A DNA stretch of 64,000 nt from Pseudomonas koreensis (GTDB taxonomy: Bacteria > Pseudomonadota > Gammaproteobacteria > Pseudomonadales > Pseudomonadaceae), in NCBI RefSeq assembly GCF_012986595.1, contig NZ_JAAQYM010000004.1, positions 248,001 to 312,000 of the forward strand, written 5' to 3'. Of this stretch, positions 9,758-18,653 are shown piece by piece (the stretch's first letter is position 1; each line of letters begins with the position of its first letter). The translations under genes and the position numbers were made by a program. Under the pieces are notes generated by a model that ran no database searches, had not been told where the DNA came from, and saw only the letters and a program-made list of their open reading frames with translations.

Positions 9758-9772
9758 GATAGTTGAACTATC
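9758..9772. promoter_or_regulatory. Perfect 15-bp palindrome upstream of tonB (candidate operator)
   Basis: GATAGTTGAACTATC is a perfect inverted repeat with 7-bp arms around one central base, about 100 bp upstream of the tonB start. Nothing else in the neighbourhood explains it, so it is a candidate regulator-binding site. It does not resemble a Fur box. Confidence 0.45.
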
Positions 9773-9859
9773 TATTGAACTGGCTTGGGCAAACTTACTG
9801 GCTTAACGCCATCGACTTCGTGTGTTCATTACCCATTCCCTGGTTGTTCTTGTGCTTTA

Positions 9860-9944
9860 TGTAGGAGCTGCCGCAGGCTGCGATCTTTTGATCTTAAAAG
9901 CAAAAAACATCCGATTGCGGCCCGAGCCTTCGGCAGCCCCTGCA
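9860..9944. repeat. Degenerate palindromic repeat, family B
   Basis: The left arm TGTAGGAGCTGCCGCAGGCT plus CGATCTTTTGATC matches family B. The right arm is diverged (CCGAGCCTTCGGCAGCC). Better copies lie at 17428, 40550 and 61438. Confidence 0.8.
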
Positions 9945-10815
9945 TATGTTGTATTCGCAGTTCAATTTGCAACCGCTGTGCCAAATATTGCTGAAATGTA
10001 GAGCGGTTATTTCACGGCTGTTACCCATGTCGCATTTATATAAGTTTTATTGGCCGGCCGAGTTTTCTTTAGTGCAGGACTGTCCACAGCCTCGAACGCC
10101 GGGGCTTTTTTACAGGCGAGTCAGGCTTGGCGCTGTATCGGGCGGATTAGCCAGATAGAGCGGCTGAACTCGGATCTGCCGGGGCACTTGATGGTGCATG
10201 GCGGACTGATTTGGTGCGGGTCAATGAATTAGCGGGTCACAGTCTGTATTCCTTGTTCTTGTTCAATTGAAATCAATGTTTTAACGGTTGGTTAGTTGTA
10301 GTCAGTAGAGCGCTTTTGGTGCAATTACAAATAGCCTGAAGTTATTGTTCGACAATCTCGCTATCGATCACCAATGTGTTGGTTGCGCAATAACTTCATG
10401 GGTTGTATTTAAAAAATAAATAGTGCGCCGTCGCAGGCGCAGTCAATGCGCCAAACGCAGTGCGTGACTGTCGAGTTCAGGTAATAAGATAAATGTATTG
10501 AAGGACGGGACTGTTCCGGCGAACTGGGCTTTGCGCCGATGGATACCCACGGGATGTGATGCGGCAGAACGATTGAAGATTCACGCAGTGACCTCCTTGT
10601 TGCCAGCTCGGATACGCGAACTTTTGGTTCGGTATCGCACCTTACAAGAACGCGGATAGCGTTCGATGATTGCTCTTGGTGCGTGATGGGCACCGCCAGC
10701 GCTGTTTTGCGAGGTTTGAATTCGCAAGTCGCGATTGCATGGGAAAAACGTGCCAAAGCGGATACAACCGCTATAAATAGGGCTACACCAGACCTGTCGA
10801 AATCGAGGAGGGGGC
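9945..10815. other. Gene-poor, AT-richer intergenic stretch
   Basis: About 870 bases without a convincing gene. Base composition is visibly lower in GC than the flanks, especially 10235-10500. Short ORFs occur (10050-10232 plus, 10409-10756 minus) but lack good Shine-Dalgarno sequences and recognisable domains. The plus-strand segment near 10080-10230 reads like an eroded small protein, so a gene remnant is possible. Confidence 0.5.
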
Positions 10816-11439
10816 ATGTATCAACTTTACGGACATCGCAATTCGGGTGCTGCAGCCATCGAAGCGGCGCTGGAGTTGTGCCAGATCGCCTATCGCTTCA
10901 TCGATATCGAAGCCTCGAACGAGGCCGCCGAAGCGCTGGCGCGGCTCAATCCGCTGAAGCAGGTGCCAACCCTGCAATTGCCCGATGGCAGCGCGATCAC
11001 CGAGAGCGTGGCGATTCTGATTCACCTGGGCCTGAGCTTTCCCGAGTCTGGCCTGTTGCCGGCCAAGGCCGGTGATCGCGATCAGGCTATTCGCGGCATG
11101 GTCTACATCGCCAGCAATTGCTACGCGGCCATCGGCGTCATCGATTACCCCGAGCGCTGGCTGGTGATGCCTGACGAAGCCTCGCGGCAGAACCTGATTG
11201 GTGGCGCCCGCGAGCGCTTGCACTGGAGTTGGGAAGTGTTTGCCGACCAGTTTTCCGCCGAGCTGTACCTGGACGACGAGACGCCCGGAGCACTGGACGT
11301 GCTGGCGGCGGTGGTGACGCGCTGGGCGGGGAGCCGCGAGCATCTGCGTCAGACGCGCCCGGGCTTCTATGCGTGGTTGCAGCGGATTGACCGGCACCCG
11401 GTGCTGGCGCCGGTGTTTGCCCGGCATTGGCCTTCCTGA
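10816..11439 (+). CDS. Glutathione S-transferase-like protein
   Basis: Cytosolic GST-fold protein of 207 residues, probably conjugating glutathione to electrophiles or reducing disulfides; the substrate is unknown. The N-terminal thioredoxin-like domain (about 1-80) contains the family cis-proline motif NPLKQVPTL, followed by ITESVAI, where Glu-Ser contacts the glutathione gamma-glutamyl group. The C-terminal helical domain spans about 88-200. A strong GAGGAGGGGG ribosome-binding site precedes the ATG. It stands alone, divergent from tonB. Confidence 0.85.
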   Translation: MYQLYGHRNSGAAAIEAALELCQIAYRFIDIEASNEAAEALARLNPLKQVPTLQLPDGSAITESVAILIHLGLSFPESGLLPAKAGDRDQAIRGMVYIASNCYAAIGVIDYPERWLVMPDEASRQNLIGGARERLHWSWEVFADQFSAELYLDDETPGALDVLAAVVTRWAGSREHLRQTRPGFYAWLQRIDRHPVLAPVFARHWPS

Positions 11440-11458
11440 ACACACCGCAAAACCCATT

Positions 11459-11580
11459 GTAGGAGTGAGCCTTGTGGTGAGGGGATTTATCCCCGACGGA
11501 CTGCGTAGCGGTCCCAGCTTTTTTTGGGGGTGCTACGCGCCCCATCGGGGATGAATCCCCTCACCACAGGGCTTACTCCT
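11459..11580. repeat. Composite palindromic repeat, family D
   Basis: Inner arms GTGGTGAGGGGATTTATCCC and its near-complement are nested inside outer arms AGGAGTGAGCC / GGCTTACTCCT. It lies between the GST gene and the convergent CBS gene. A sister copy is at 12181. Confidence 0.85.
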
Positions 11581-11595
11581 GAAAGAGGGAAGGAT

Positions 11596-12036
11596 TCATT
11601 CCCCGCGAATGTACTGCTCCAGCTGCTTGATCAGCTCCGCCTGTTCGGCAATCGCCTCTTTCACCAGGTCGCCGATCGACAGCAGGCCGATCAGCTTGCC
11701 GTTCTCCACCACCGGCAAGTGGCGCAGGCGTTTGTCGGACATGATGCCCAGGCAGGTGTCGACGGTCTGGTGGGTGTCCACGGTGATGACATCCTTGACC
11801 ATGATGTCGCGCACCGGCGTGCCGACCGAAGAGCGCCCGTGCAGTACCAGTTTGCGCGCGTAATCCCGCTCACTGATGATGCCGACCACTTTGTCGTCTT
11901 CGACCACCAGCAAGGCGCCGACGTTTTTCTCGGCCATCTTCATCAGTGCTTCGAGCACCATGTGATCAGGCTTGATCTGGTGCACTTCCTGATTTTTCTG
12001 ATCTTTGAGCTTGAGCAGTTGGGCGACGGTCTTCAT
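11596..12036 (-). CDS. CBS-domain protein
   Basis: Small cytosolic protein of 146 residues made almost entirely of two CBS domains (about 10-70 and 78-137). Such pairs usually bind adenine nucleotides or related ligands. Seen: VGIISERDYARKLVLHGRSS at the end of the first CBS, then the second with LRHLPVVENGKLIGLLSIGD. Single-module CBS proteins like this often modulate stress or redox functions, but no partner is fused or adjacent. Its target cannot be told from context. Confidence 0.88.
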   Translation of the reverse strand: MKTVAQLLKLKDQKNQEVHQIKPDHMVLEALMKMAEKNVGALLVVEDDKVVGIISERDYARKLVLHGRSSVGTPVRDIMVKDVITVDTHQTVDTCLGIMSDKRLRHLPVVENGKLIGLLSIGDLVKEAIAEQAELIKQLEQYIRGE

Positions 12037-12180
12037 GGCGGTTACTCAGGTGTTGTCGTTGTTCCAAGCATCGTAGACGCTGGCGCGCAGGGCAAGGTGG
12101 CAAAGCGGCAGATAGCACGCAAAAAACGTCATTTGCCGGTTTTTTCTGGTTCACGCTCCAACCTGTTGTAAGGAAATTTT

Positions 12181-12313
12181 TGTGGTGAGGGGATTTATCC
12201 CCGATGGCCTACGCAGTAGGCCCAGTATCAGACCGCTGGGGTTGCCTGATACACCGTGTCGGGTGGTTTTGGGCCTGCTGCGCAGGCCATCGGGGATAAA
12301 TCCCCTCGCCACA
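12181..12313. repeat. Palindromic repeat, family D
   Basis: Arms TGTGGTGAGGGGATTTATCC and GGATAAATCCCCTCGCCACA bracket a second inner inverted repeat (GATGGCCTACGCAGTAGGCCC against GGGCCTGCTGCGCAGGCCATC, imperfect). It lies immediately upstream of polB. Confidence 0.88.
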
Positions 12314-12381
12314 GTGGATGGAGTTATCTCGGAGGATGCCGCGTAGAATGCCCCTCTGTTTCAATTCCTGAGGTTGCAGTG

Positions 12382-14742
12382 GTGGATTTACAGCAGGGCT
12401 TCGTCCTGACCCGGCATTGGCGCGATACCCCGGCCGGCACCGAAGTCGAGTTCTGGCTGGCGACCGATGCCGGGCCGCGTCGTGTGTGCCTGGCGCCGCA
12501 GACGTCGGTGGCGTTTATCCCCGCCGCCCAGCGCGAGGCGGCCGAGCGCCTGCTGCACGACGAAAAGAACGTCGAACTGCGCCCGCTGGCCCTGCAGGAT
12601 TTCGAGCATCGCCCGGTGCTCGGGCTGTATTGCCAGCAACACGGCCAGTTGATGCGCCTGGAAACCGCACTCAACCGCGCCGGTGTCGACGTTTACGAAG
12701 CCGACGTGCGCCCGCCGGAGCGCTACCTCATGGAGCGGTTCATCACCGCGCCGGTGCTGTTCGGCGGCAGCCCCGATGCCGACGGCGTCTTGCGCAACGC
12801 CCAGCTCAAACCGGATCCCCAATACCGTCCCAAGCTGCGCCTGGTCTCGCTCGACATCGAAACCACCGAAACTGGCGAGCTGTATTCGATTGCGCTGGAA
12901 GGCTGCGGCCAGCGTCAGGTGTACATGCTCGGCGCGCCCAACGGTGACGCGAGCCTCGTCGACTTTGATCTGGAATATTGCGATTCGCGCACCCTTATCC
13001 TGAAGAAACTCAACGACTGGTTCGCCCTGCATGACCCCGATGCGATCATCGGCTGGAACGTCGTCCAGTTCGACCTGCGCATCCTCCACGAACACGCGCG
13101 GCGCCTCGGGGTGCCGCTGAAAATCGGCCGTGGCGGCGAGGAAATGCAGTGGCGCGAACATGGCAGCCGCACCCATTACTTTGCCTCGGCGGCGGGGCGG
13201 CTGATCATCGACGGCATCGAGTCGCTGCGCTCGGCGACCTGGAGTTTCCCTTCGTTCAGCCTGGAAAACGTCGCCCAGACCCTGCTCGGCGAGGGCAAGT
13301 CGATCGACAACCCGTACCAGCGCATGGACGAAATCAACCGCATGTTCGCCGAGGACAAACCGGCGCTGGCCAAGTACAACCTCAAGGACTGCGAACTGGT
13401 CACGCGGATTTTCGCCAAGACCGAGCTGCTGACGTTTTTGCTTGAACGCGCCAGCGTCACCGGGCTGCCGGCGGATCGCAGCGGTGGCTCGGTGGCGGCG
13501 TTCACTCACCTTTACATGCCGTTGATGCACCGCCAGGGTTTTGTGGCGCCGAATCTGGGCACCAACCCGCCGCAGGCCAGCCCGGGCGGCTTCGTCATGG
13601 ATTCGCAGCCGGGGCTGTACGAGTCGGTGCTGGTGCTCGACTACAAAAGCCTGTATCCGTCGATCATCCGCACCTTTCTGATCGACCCGGTGGGGCTGAT
13701 CGAAGGCCTGCAGCACCCGGACGATGCCGATTCGGTGCCGGGCTTTCGCGGTGCGCGTTTCTCGCGCACCCGGCATTGCCTGCCGTCAATTGTCGCGCGG
13801 GTCGCCGAAGGCCGCGAGACCGCCAAGCGCGAGCACAACGCGCCACTGTCGCAGGCCCTGAAAATCATCATGAACGCCTTCTATGGCGTGCTCGGTTCCA
13901 GCGGTTGCCGGTTTTTCGATACGCGCCTGGCCTCGTCGATCACCTTGCGCGGCCACGAGATCATGCTGCGTACGCGCCAGCTCATCGAAGAACAGGGCCA
14001 TGCGGTGATCTACGGCGACACCGACTCGACCTTCGTCTGGCTGCGCCGACCTCACGGGCAGGAGGAAGCGGCGCAGATCGGTCAGGCGCTGGTCAGGCAC
14101 GTCAACGACTGGTGGCGCGAGCATGTACGCGACGAGTACGGCCTGCAAAGCGCCCTCGAATTGCAGTATGAAACCCACTACAAACGCTTTTTGATGCCGA
14201 CCATTCGCGGTGCGGAAGAGGGCAGCAAAAAGCGCTACGCCGGTCTGGTGACGCGCGCCGACGGCAGCGAAGAAATGGTCTACAAGGGCCTGGAAACCGT
14301 GCGCACCGACTGGTCGCTGCTGGCCCGGCAGTTCCAGCAGGAGCTCTACGAGCGGATCTTCCAGCGCAAGCCGTATCAGGACTACGTGCGCGACTATGTG
14401 CGCAAGACCCTGGCCGGCGAATTCGATGAGCGCCTGGTCTATCGCAAGCGCCTGCGCCGCACCCTCGATGACTACGAACGCAACGTGCCGCCGCATGTTC
14501 GCGCCGCGCGGCTGGCCGACGATTACAACGCGCAGCACGGTCGCCCGCGGCAGTACCAGAACGGTGGCTGGATCAGTTACGTGATCACCCTGGCCGGGCC
14601 GGAACCGCTGGAAGTGCGCCGCGCCGCCATCGATTACGACCACTACATCAGCCGCCAGCTGCAACCGGTGGCCGACGCGATCCTGCCGTTCGTCGACGAC
14701 GATTTCTCAACCCTGATCGGGGGGCAACTGGGCCTGTTTTGA
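12382..14742 (+). CDS. polB: DNA polymerase II
   Basis: Family-B DNA polymerase with 3'-5' exonuclease, used in replication restart and translesion synthesis. Seen: Exo [11 protein letters not shown], polymerase motif [15 protein letters not shown], motif [16 protein letters not shown], motif [11 protein letters not shown], and a thumb region ending in an LGLF beta-clamp-type tail. The longer in-frame ORF from 12256 would run through a palindromic repeat. I take a GTG start at 12382 (GAGG 8 nt upstream; GTG 12379 is equally possible), giving 786 residues. That agrees with the size I recall for Pseudomonas PolB. No LexA box was recognised upstream. Confidence 0.95.
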   Translation: MDLQQGFVLTRHWRDTPAGTEVEFWLATDAGPRRVCLAPQTSVAFIPAAQREAAERLLHDEKNVELRPLALQDFEHRPVLGLYCQQHGQLMRLETALNRAGVDVYEADVRPPERYLMERFITAPVLFGGSPDADGVLRNAQLKPDPQYRPKLRLVSLDIETTETGELYSIALEGCGQRQVYMLGAPNGDASLVDFDLEYCDSRTLILKKLNDWFALHDPDAIIGWNVVQFDLRILHEHARRLGVPLKIGRGGEEMQWREHGSRTHYFASAAGRLIIDGIESLRSATWSFPSFSLENVAQTLLGEGKSIDNPYQRMDEINRMFAEDKPALAKYNLKDCELVTRIFAKTELLTFLLERASVTGLPADRSGGSVAAFTHLYMPLMHRQGFVAPNLGTNPPQASPGGFVMDSQPGLYESVLVLDYKSLYPSIIRTFLIDPVGLIEGLQHPDDADSVPGFRGARFSRTRHCLPSIVARVAEGRETAKREHNAPLSQALKIIMNAFYGVLGSSGCRFFDTRLASSITLRGHEIMLRTRQLIEEQGHAVIYGDTDSTFVWLRRPHGQEEAAQIGQALVRHVNDWWREHVRDEYGLQSALELQYETHYKRFLMPTIRGAEEGSKKRYAGLVTRADGSEEMVYKGLETVRTDWSLLARQFQQELYERIFQRKPYQDYVRDYVRKTLAGEFDERLVYRKRLRRTLDDYERNVPPHVRAARLADDYNAQHGRPRQYQNGGWISYVITLAGPEPLEVRRAAIDYDHYISRQLQPVADAILPFVDDDFSTLIGGQLGLF

Positions 14743-15177
14743 GTCCAGCAGTTGCAGGGTCCATTCGTCGAGGATGCCGTGGAAGTAACGCTCCAGTGCC
14801 TGATTGAACAGACTGTCCTCGGCGCCAAACTGGGCAAACAGGGTCATCGAGGAGTGGAATTTCAGGTCATCGGGGTGGCCGAAAATCTCGGCAATCGAGC
14901 GTTGACGGATGTTCAGCACCAACTGCGTGCAGCTGCGCAGTCGCGCGCCGAGCAGGTCGTGAGCCAGATAGGCCCGCGCCTCCTCGGCAGACTGAATGGC
15001 GAAGCGCCGCGACATCTCGCTGCCACCCAGCCCGGCGAACTGCGGGAACACAAACCACATCCAGTGGCTGCGCTTGCGCCCCTCGTCGAGCTCACGCTGG
15101 ACCCGTTCGAACACCGGGTCCTGGGCCTGGACGAAACGCTGCAGATTGAACGGGTCGTACTGATCAGTGCTTCTCAT
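14707..15177 (-). CDS. DUF1810 family protein
   Basis: Cytosolic protein of 156 residues, similar to DUF1810 (YhiN-neighbour/NADAR-like small proteins). Function is unknown. Recognisable family features are the N-terminal [12 protein letters not shown], then [11 protein letters not shown] and SPED-like loop equivalents, and [19 protein letters not shown]. The start at 15177 has a GAGGG site; a longer ORF from 15357 has none and would overlap the next gene. Its 3' end overlaps the convergent polB end by 36 bp. Confidence 0.85.
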   Translation of the reverse strand: MRSTDQYDPFNLQRFVQAQDPVFERVQRELDEGRKRSHWMWFVFPQFAGLGGSEMSRRFAIQSAEEARAYLAHDLLGARLRSCTQLVLNIRQRSIAEIFGHPDDLKFHSSMTLFAQFGAEDSLFNQALERYFHGILDEWTLQLLDSKQAQLPPDQG

Positions 15178-15205
15178 GACGAAGCCCTCGCCAGCGGTCA
15201 GCGAC

Positions 15206-16027
15206 TCAGACCATCGCCAGTCGCTGCTTGCGTTGTGGCGCTTTGAATACCTGGTCCAGCGCCGCCAGATCCCCGGCATCCAGTTGCAGTTGCGCCGCGT
15301 GTGCATTGAGTTGCACGTGTTCGGGCCGCACAGCTTTGGGAATCGCAATGACACCATCCTGACGCAGAATCCACGCCAGCGAAACCTGCGCCGGGGTCAC
15401 GTCGTGACGAGCGGCAATCTGCTTCAGCACAGGTTCAGCCAGCATCGCGCCGCCCTGACCGATCGGGCAGTACGCCATCAACGGCAGGCGCTGCTGTTGG
15501 CACCATGGCAGCAGATCGAATTCGACGCCGCGCTCCTCGAGGTTGTACAGCACCTGATTGGTGGCGCAGGCCGGTTTGGCCAGTTCTTCCAAGTCATCGA
15601 CATCGAAGTTCGACACGCCCCAGCGGCCGATCTTGCCGTCCTCGCGCAGACGTTCAAAGGCTTCGACGGTTTCCTCCAGCGGGTACTGGCCGCGCCAGTG
15701 CAGCAGATAGAGGTCGATGTAATCGGTGCCGAGCCGACGCAGGCTGCGCTCGCAGGCTTGCGGGATGCCTTGGCGGCTGGCGTTGTGCGGATAGACCTTG
15801 CTCACCAGAAACACCTGGTCGCGCAGGCCGGCAATGGCTTCGCCGACGACTGTTTCGGCACCGCCCTCGGCGTACATTTCTGCCGTGTCGATCAGCGTCA
15901 TGCCCAATTCGATACCTTGGCGCAACGCGGCCACTTCACGCGGGTGCGCCGAGCGATCTTCGCCCATGCGCCAGGTGCCTTGGCCAATCACTGGAACCTG
16001 CACGCCTGCCAGTTCGAGGGTACGCAT
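15206..16027 (-). CDS. Aldo/keto reductase
   Basis: NADPH-dependent oxidoreductase with a TIM-barrel fold, 273 residues. The catalytic tetrad is visible: Asp47 and Tyr52 in LIDTAEMY, Lys77 in VSKVYPHNA, His110 in LYLLHWRG. The cofactor-binding end is IPKAVRPEHV. It is closest in feel to the YeaE/methylglyoxal-reductase type of AKR, reducing small aldehydes, but the substrate is unassigned. It sits 28 bp upstream of the DUF1810 gene on the same strand and may be cotranscribed with it. Confidence 0.9.
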   Translation of the reverse strand: MRTLELAGVQVPVIGQGTWRMGEDRSAHPREVAALRQGIELGMTLIDTAEMYAEGGAETVVGEAIAGLRDQVFLVSKVYPHNASRQGIPQACERSLRRLGTDYIDLYLLHWRGQYPLEETVEAFERLREDGKIGRWGVSNFDVDDLEELAKPACATNQVLYNLEERGVEFDLLPWCQQQRLPLMAYCPIGQGGAMLAEPVLKQIAARHDVTPAQVSLAWILRQDGVIAIPKAVRPEHVQLNAHAAQLQLDAGDLAALDQVFKAPQRKQRLAMV

Positions 16028-16103
16028 TCAAACCTCCTGTGCTGATGGTCGATACCTTAGTGGGCAGCAGGATAGCGCAGGGGTTCCAATGGATGGGGAT
16101 GAA

Positions 16104-16218
16104 CCTGTGGCGAGGGAGCTTGCTCCCGCTGGGGCGCGAAGCGGCCCTCGCTTTTCATTCAGTTGGAAAGCAGGGGCCTGCTGCGCAGTCCAGCGGGAGC
16201 AAGCTCCCTCGCCACAGG
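16104..16218. repeat. Palindromic repeat, family A
   Basis: Arms CCTGTGGCGAGGGAGCTTGC and its reverse complement lie at the two ends, between the aldo/keto reductase gene and the aldose epimerase gene. Confidence 0.9.
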
Positions 16219-16234
16219 AGATGAGTGAGGTCAG

Positions 16235-17383
16235 TTATTTTGTGGTGAATTTCAAGACGACGCTTTGTGTATAAGCCTGTCCCGGATCGAGCCGCGTACT
16301 CGGGAAGTTCGGCTGATTCGGCGAGTCCGGATAGTGCTGCGTCTCCAAGGTAAACGCGCCCCAATGCGGGTAGAGCTTGCCACCCTTGCCCTTGACCGTG
16401 CCGTCGAGGAAGTTGCTGGTGTAGAACTGCACGCCCGGCTCGCTGGTGAACAACTGCAGGTGCCGCCCGGACTGCGGATCGCTGACCTCGGCGGCGACTT
16501 TGCTCACATCACCCTTTGTATCCAGCACCCAGTTGAAATCGAAGCCGCCCTGTTTCGGTTCGGCGAATTTCAGCTGCGGGTGATCAGCCTTGATGTGCGT
16601 GCCGATGGCGGTGGGCTTGGTGAATTCCATCGGCGTGCCGGCCACGGCGGCCAGTTCGCCGGTCGGGATCAGTTTGCCGGTGACCGGCGTGTAATGGCTG
16701 GCGTGCAGGGTGGCAACCTGCTTGAGGATGTCGCCATTGCCGGCGCCGGCGAGGTTGAAGTAGCTGTGGTTGGTCAGGTTCAGCACCGTCGGTTTATCGG
16801 TGCTGGCCTGGTAGTCGATGCGCAGTTCGTTGTTGTCGGTCAGGCGATAGGTGACTTGCGTGGTGAGGTTGCCGGGGAAGCCCATTTCGCCATCCGCCGA
16901 CAGGTAGGTCAGGGTCACGCCGACCGAGTCCTTGTCGTTGACCGGCTCGGCTTTCCAGACTTTTTTGTCAAAACCCAGGGTGCCGCCGTGCAAGGCATTG
17001 GACTTGTCGTTCTGTGGCACCTGATAGCGTTTGCCGTCGAGTTCGAACGCGCCGTCGGCCAGGCGATTGCCGAAGCGGCCGATGGTTGCGCCGAAATAGG
17101 CGGTGCCTTTCTGGTAGCCCTGGACATCGTCGAAACCCAGCACCACATCGGCGGACTTGCCGTGTTTGTCCGGCACCAGCAGCGATTGCAGGGTCGCGCC
17201 GTAGGTGATGACAGTCGCCTGCATGCCGTGGCTGTTGCGCAGGATGTATTGCTCGACGGGCGTGCCGTCATTGGTTTTGCCAAAGGCTTTATGTTCGGCG
17301 GTCAGGCCCGCCGCGTGGGCGGAAAGGGTGGCGATCATCAGGGACAGTCCGAGGCCGGAAAGCAGGTGACGTGATTGAAGCAT
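16235..17383 (-). CDS. galM: Periplasmic aldose 1-epimerase (galactose mutarotase)
   Basis: Interconverts alpha and beta anomers of aldoses. The start at 17383 (MLQSRHLL) follows AAGGAAGG. A Sec signal peptide ends in LSAHA near residue 25, so the mature enzyme is periplasmic, unlike E. coli GalM. Seen: FGATIGRFGNRLADG (sugar-binding Arg), LNLTNHSYFNLAG with the catalytic His, and the C-terminal EPGVQFYTSNF with the catalytic Glu. Length (382) matches signal-bearing mutarotases. No sugar operon adjoins it, so the physiological sugar is unknown. Confidence 0.92.
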   Translation of the reverse strand: MLQSRHLLSGLGLSLMIATLSAHAAGLTAEHKAFGKTNDGTPVEQYILRNSHGMQATVITYGATLQSLLVPDKHGKSADVVLGFDDVQGYQKGTAYFGATIGRFGNRLADGAFELDGKRYQVPQNDKSNALHGGTLGFDKKVWKAEPVNDKDSVGVTLTYLSADGEMGFPGNLTTQVTYRLTDNNELRIDYQASTDKPTVLNLTNHSYFNLAGAGNGDILKQVATLHASHYTPVTGKLIPTGELAAVAGTPMEFTKPTAIGTHIKADHPQLKFAEPKQGGFDFNWVLDTKGDVSKVAAEVSDPQSGRHLQLFTSEPGVQFYTSNFLDGTVKGKGGKLYPHWGAFTLETQHYPDSPNQPNFPSTRLDPGQAYTQSVVLKFTTK

Positions 17384-17427
17384 GGTTGACCTTCCTTTTT
17401 GTTGTTGTTTTGAAAACACCACGACTC

Positions 17428-17516
17428 CCTGTAGGAGCTGCCGCAGGCTGCGATCTTTTGATCTTGATTCTAAAAACGAAGATCAAAAGATCGCAGCCTG
17501 CGGCAGCTCCTACAGG
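17428..17516. repeat. Palindromic repeat, family B (near-perfect)
   Basis: CCTGTAGGAGCTGCCGCAGG at the left and its exact complement at the right, with GATCTTTTGATCTT / AAGATCAAAAGATC inside: a long, almost perfect hairpin just upstream of galM. Confidence 0.92.
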
Positions 17517-17727
17517 TTAACTAGTCAATCTATTTGCGTCGTGAAAGAAGATTTATAGCTTGTTCACCGTTTACTTCAACAATAAAGACTGACTAATTTG
17601 CTTGGCGTTCCTTCGCCAGATATCAGCCGGGAACACCCGCCACTGCACTTTTTCGCAATTGCCGGCTCTATCCATGGCCAGGATGCGGCGACGCCCGCCG
17701 CGCAGGAATGTGCCCGTTCGAGAATTC

Positions 17728-18477
17728 ATGCCGAGAGTTTGTGACCTGATCGCTGCTGTTGTTCGCCGCCCGTGCCTGTTGCTGGCGTGTCTGTCGTCGT
17801 TGATGTTCAGTGGTTGCAGCCACCAGAGCGGCAACGGTTTCATTGCGCAGATGCGTGATGGGCAGCCGCAGGAATTCTTGCAGACCAGTGTCGATCGCAT
17901 GGCCACGCTGGCGATGCGCGACAACCTCAACAGTCTTTACCGCTTGATGGGCAAACTGTATTTGCGCAACCCCGAAGAGCTGCGCAAATCGGGTTTCCTC
18001 GACATCAATACCGCCGTGAAACAGGTGCGTCTGGCGGTCGAGCAGCAGCAACCGTTGCCGGTGCTCGGCGGGCGCAAGGATCTGGCGGCGCTCAGCTATG
18101 CGATGAGTCCCGAGTTTCTCGGTGACCGGGTCGGCGCGTTCATCTATGCCATCGGCAGCATGCTGGTCACCGCCCACGGCAATCGCGTCGAGTTCTACAT
18201 GACCGATGCGATCAACCCGACCTTCGTCCACAACGCCGCGCGCAACATCGAGAAAGCCACGTGGATTCTGGCCCAACGGCAGAACAAGGAAGGCCAGCCG
18301 CTGCTGTTCTCCAATGAAATCTCGGAGGAGGGCAGCAACCTCAGTTTCGCCACCGAGTTCGGCAAGATCGTCGCGCGGCTCGACTTGCTGGCGCAGATGC
18401 TCGACGAGCGCTATCGGCGCATTGGTCTGAATTACGCGCAGAGTCTGCTTTTCCTGAATTTCCTGCCGGTGCAGTAA
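17728..18477 (+). CDS. Putative lipoprotein of unknown function
   Basis: Protein of about 249 residues. The start at 17728 (MPRVCDLIAAVV) gives a proper lipoprotein signal peptide with lipobox MFSGC, with Cys near residue 30. The mature part is mixed alpha/beta with GFIAQMRDGQPQEFLQTSVD at the front and a helical C-terminus. I recognise no domain. A longer ORF from 17602 would put an Arg-rich extension before the signal peptide and is unlikely. It stands alone between two palindromic repeats. Residue +2 is Ser, so outer-membrane sorting is expected. Confidence 0.8.
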   Translation: MPRVCDLIAAVVRRPCLLLACLSSLMFSGCSHQSGNGFIAQMRDGQPQEFLQTSVDRMATLAMRDNLNSLYRLMGKLYLRNPEELRKSGFLDINTAVKQVRLAVEQQQPLPVLGGRKDLAALSYAMSPEFLGDRVGAFIYAIGSMLVTAHGNRVEFYMTDAINPTFVHNAARNIEKATWILAQRQNKEGQPLLFSNEISEEGSNLSFATEFGKIVARLDLLAQMLDERYRRIGLNYAQSLLFLNFLPVQ

Positions 18478-18489
18478 GTGCGGAGATCC

Positions 18490-18582
18490 AATGTGGGAGC
18501 GAGCCTGCTCGCGAAAGCGATCTGCCAGGCGCTGAATCTCTGATAGATCCACCGTATTCGCGAGCAGGCTCGCTCCCACATT
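18490..18582. repeat. Palindromic repeat, family C
   Basis: AATGTGGGAGCGAGCCTGCT ... and its exact complement form the ends (GCGAGCAGGCTCGCTCCCAC). A second copy is at 19892, so the pair brackets the MFS gene. Confidence 0.92.
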
Positions 18583-18604
18583 GATCAAATTGTGAGTGGG
18601 ATTT

Positions 18605-18614
18605 TTGTATACAA
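18605..18614. promoter_or_regulatory. TTGTATACAA palindrome upstream of the MFS gene
   Basis: A perfect 10-bp palindrome 40 bp before the MFS start. It could be an operator for a GntR/MarR-type regulator or part of a -10 region; the sequence alone does not decide. Confidence 0.35.
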
Positions 18615-18653
18615 TCCATCGCTACGATTGATCCAAAGGGAGCTGCACCTGTC

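Noticed and set aside
10409..10756. A 115-codon minus-strand ORF in the tonB-GST gap
   Set aside because: No good ribosome-binding site, atypical composition, no recognisable domain; another ORF overlaps it on the same strand. Left as unassigned intergenic sequence.
17602..17727. An upstream extension of the lipoprotein at 17728
   Set aside because: It would place an Arg-rich 42-residue segment before a complete lipoprotein signal peptide; the internal ATG is the plausible start.
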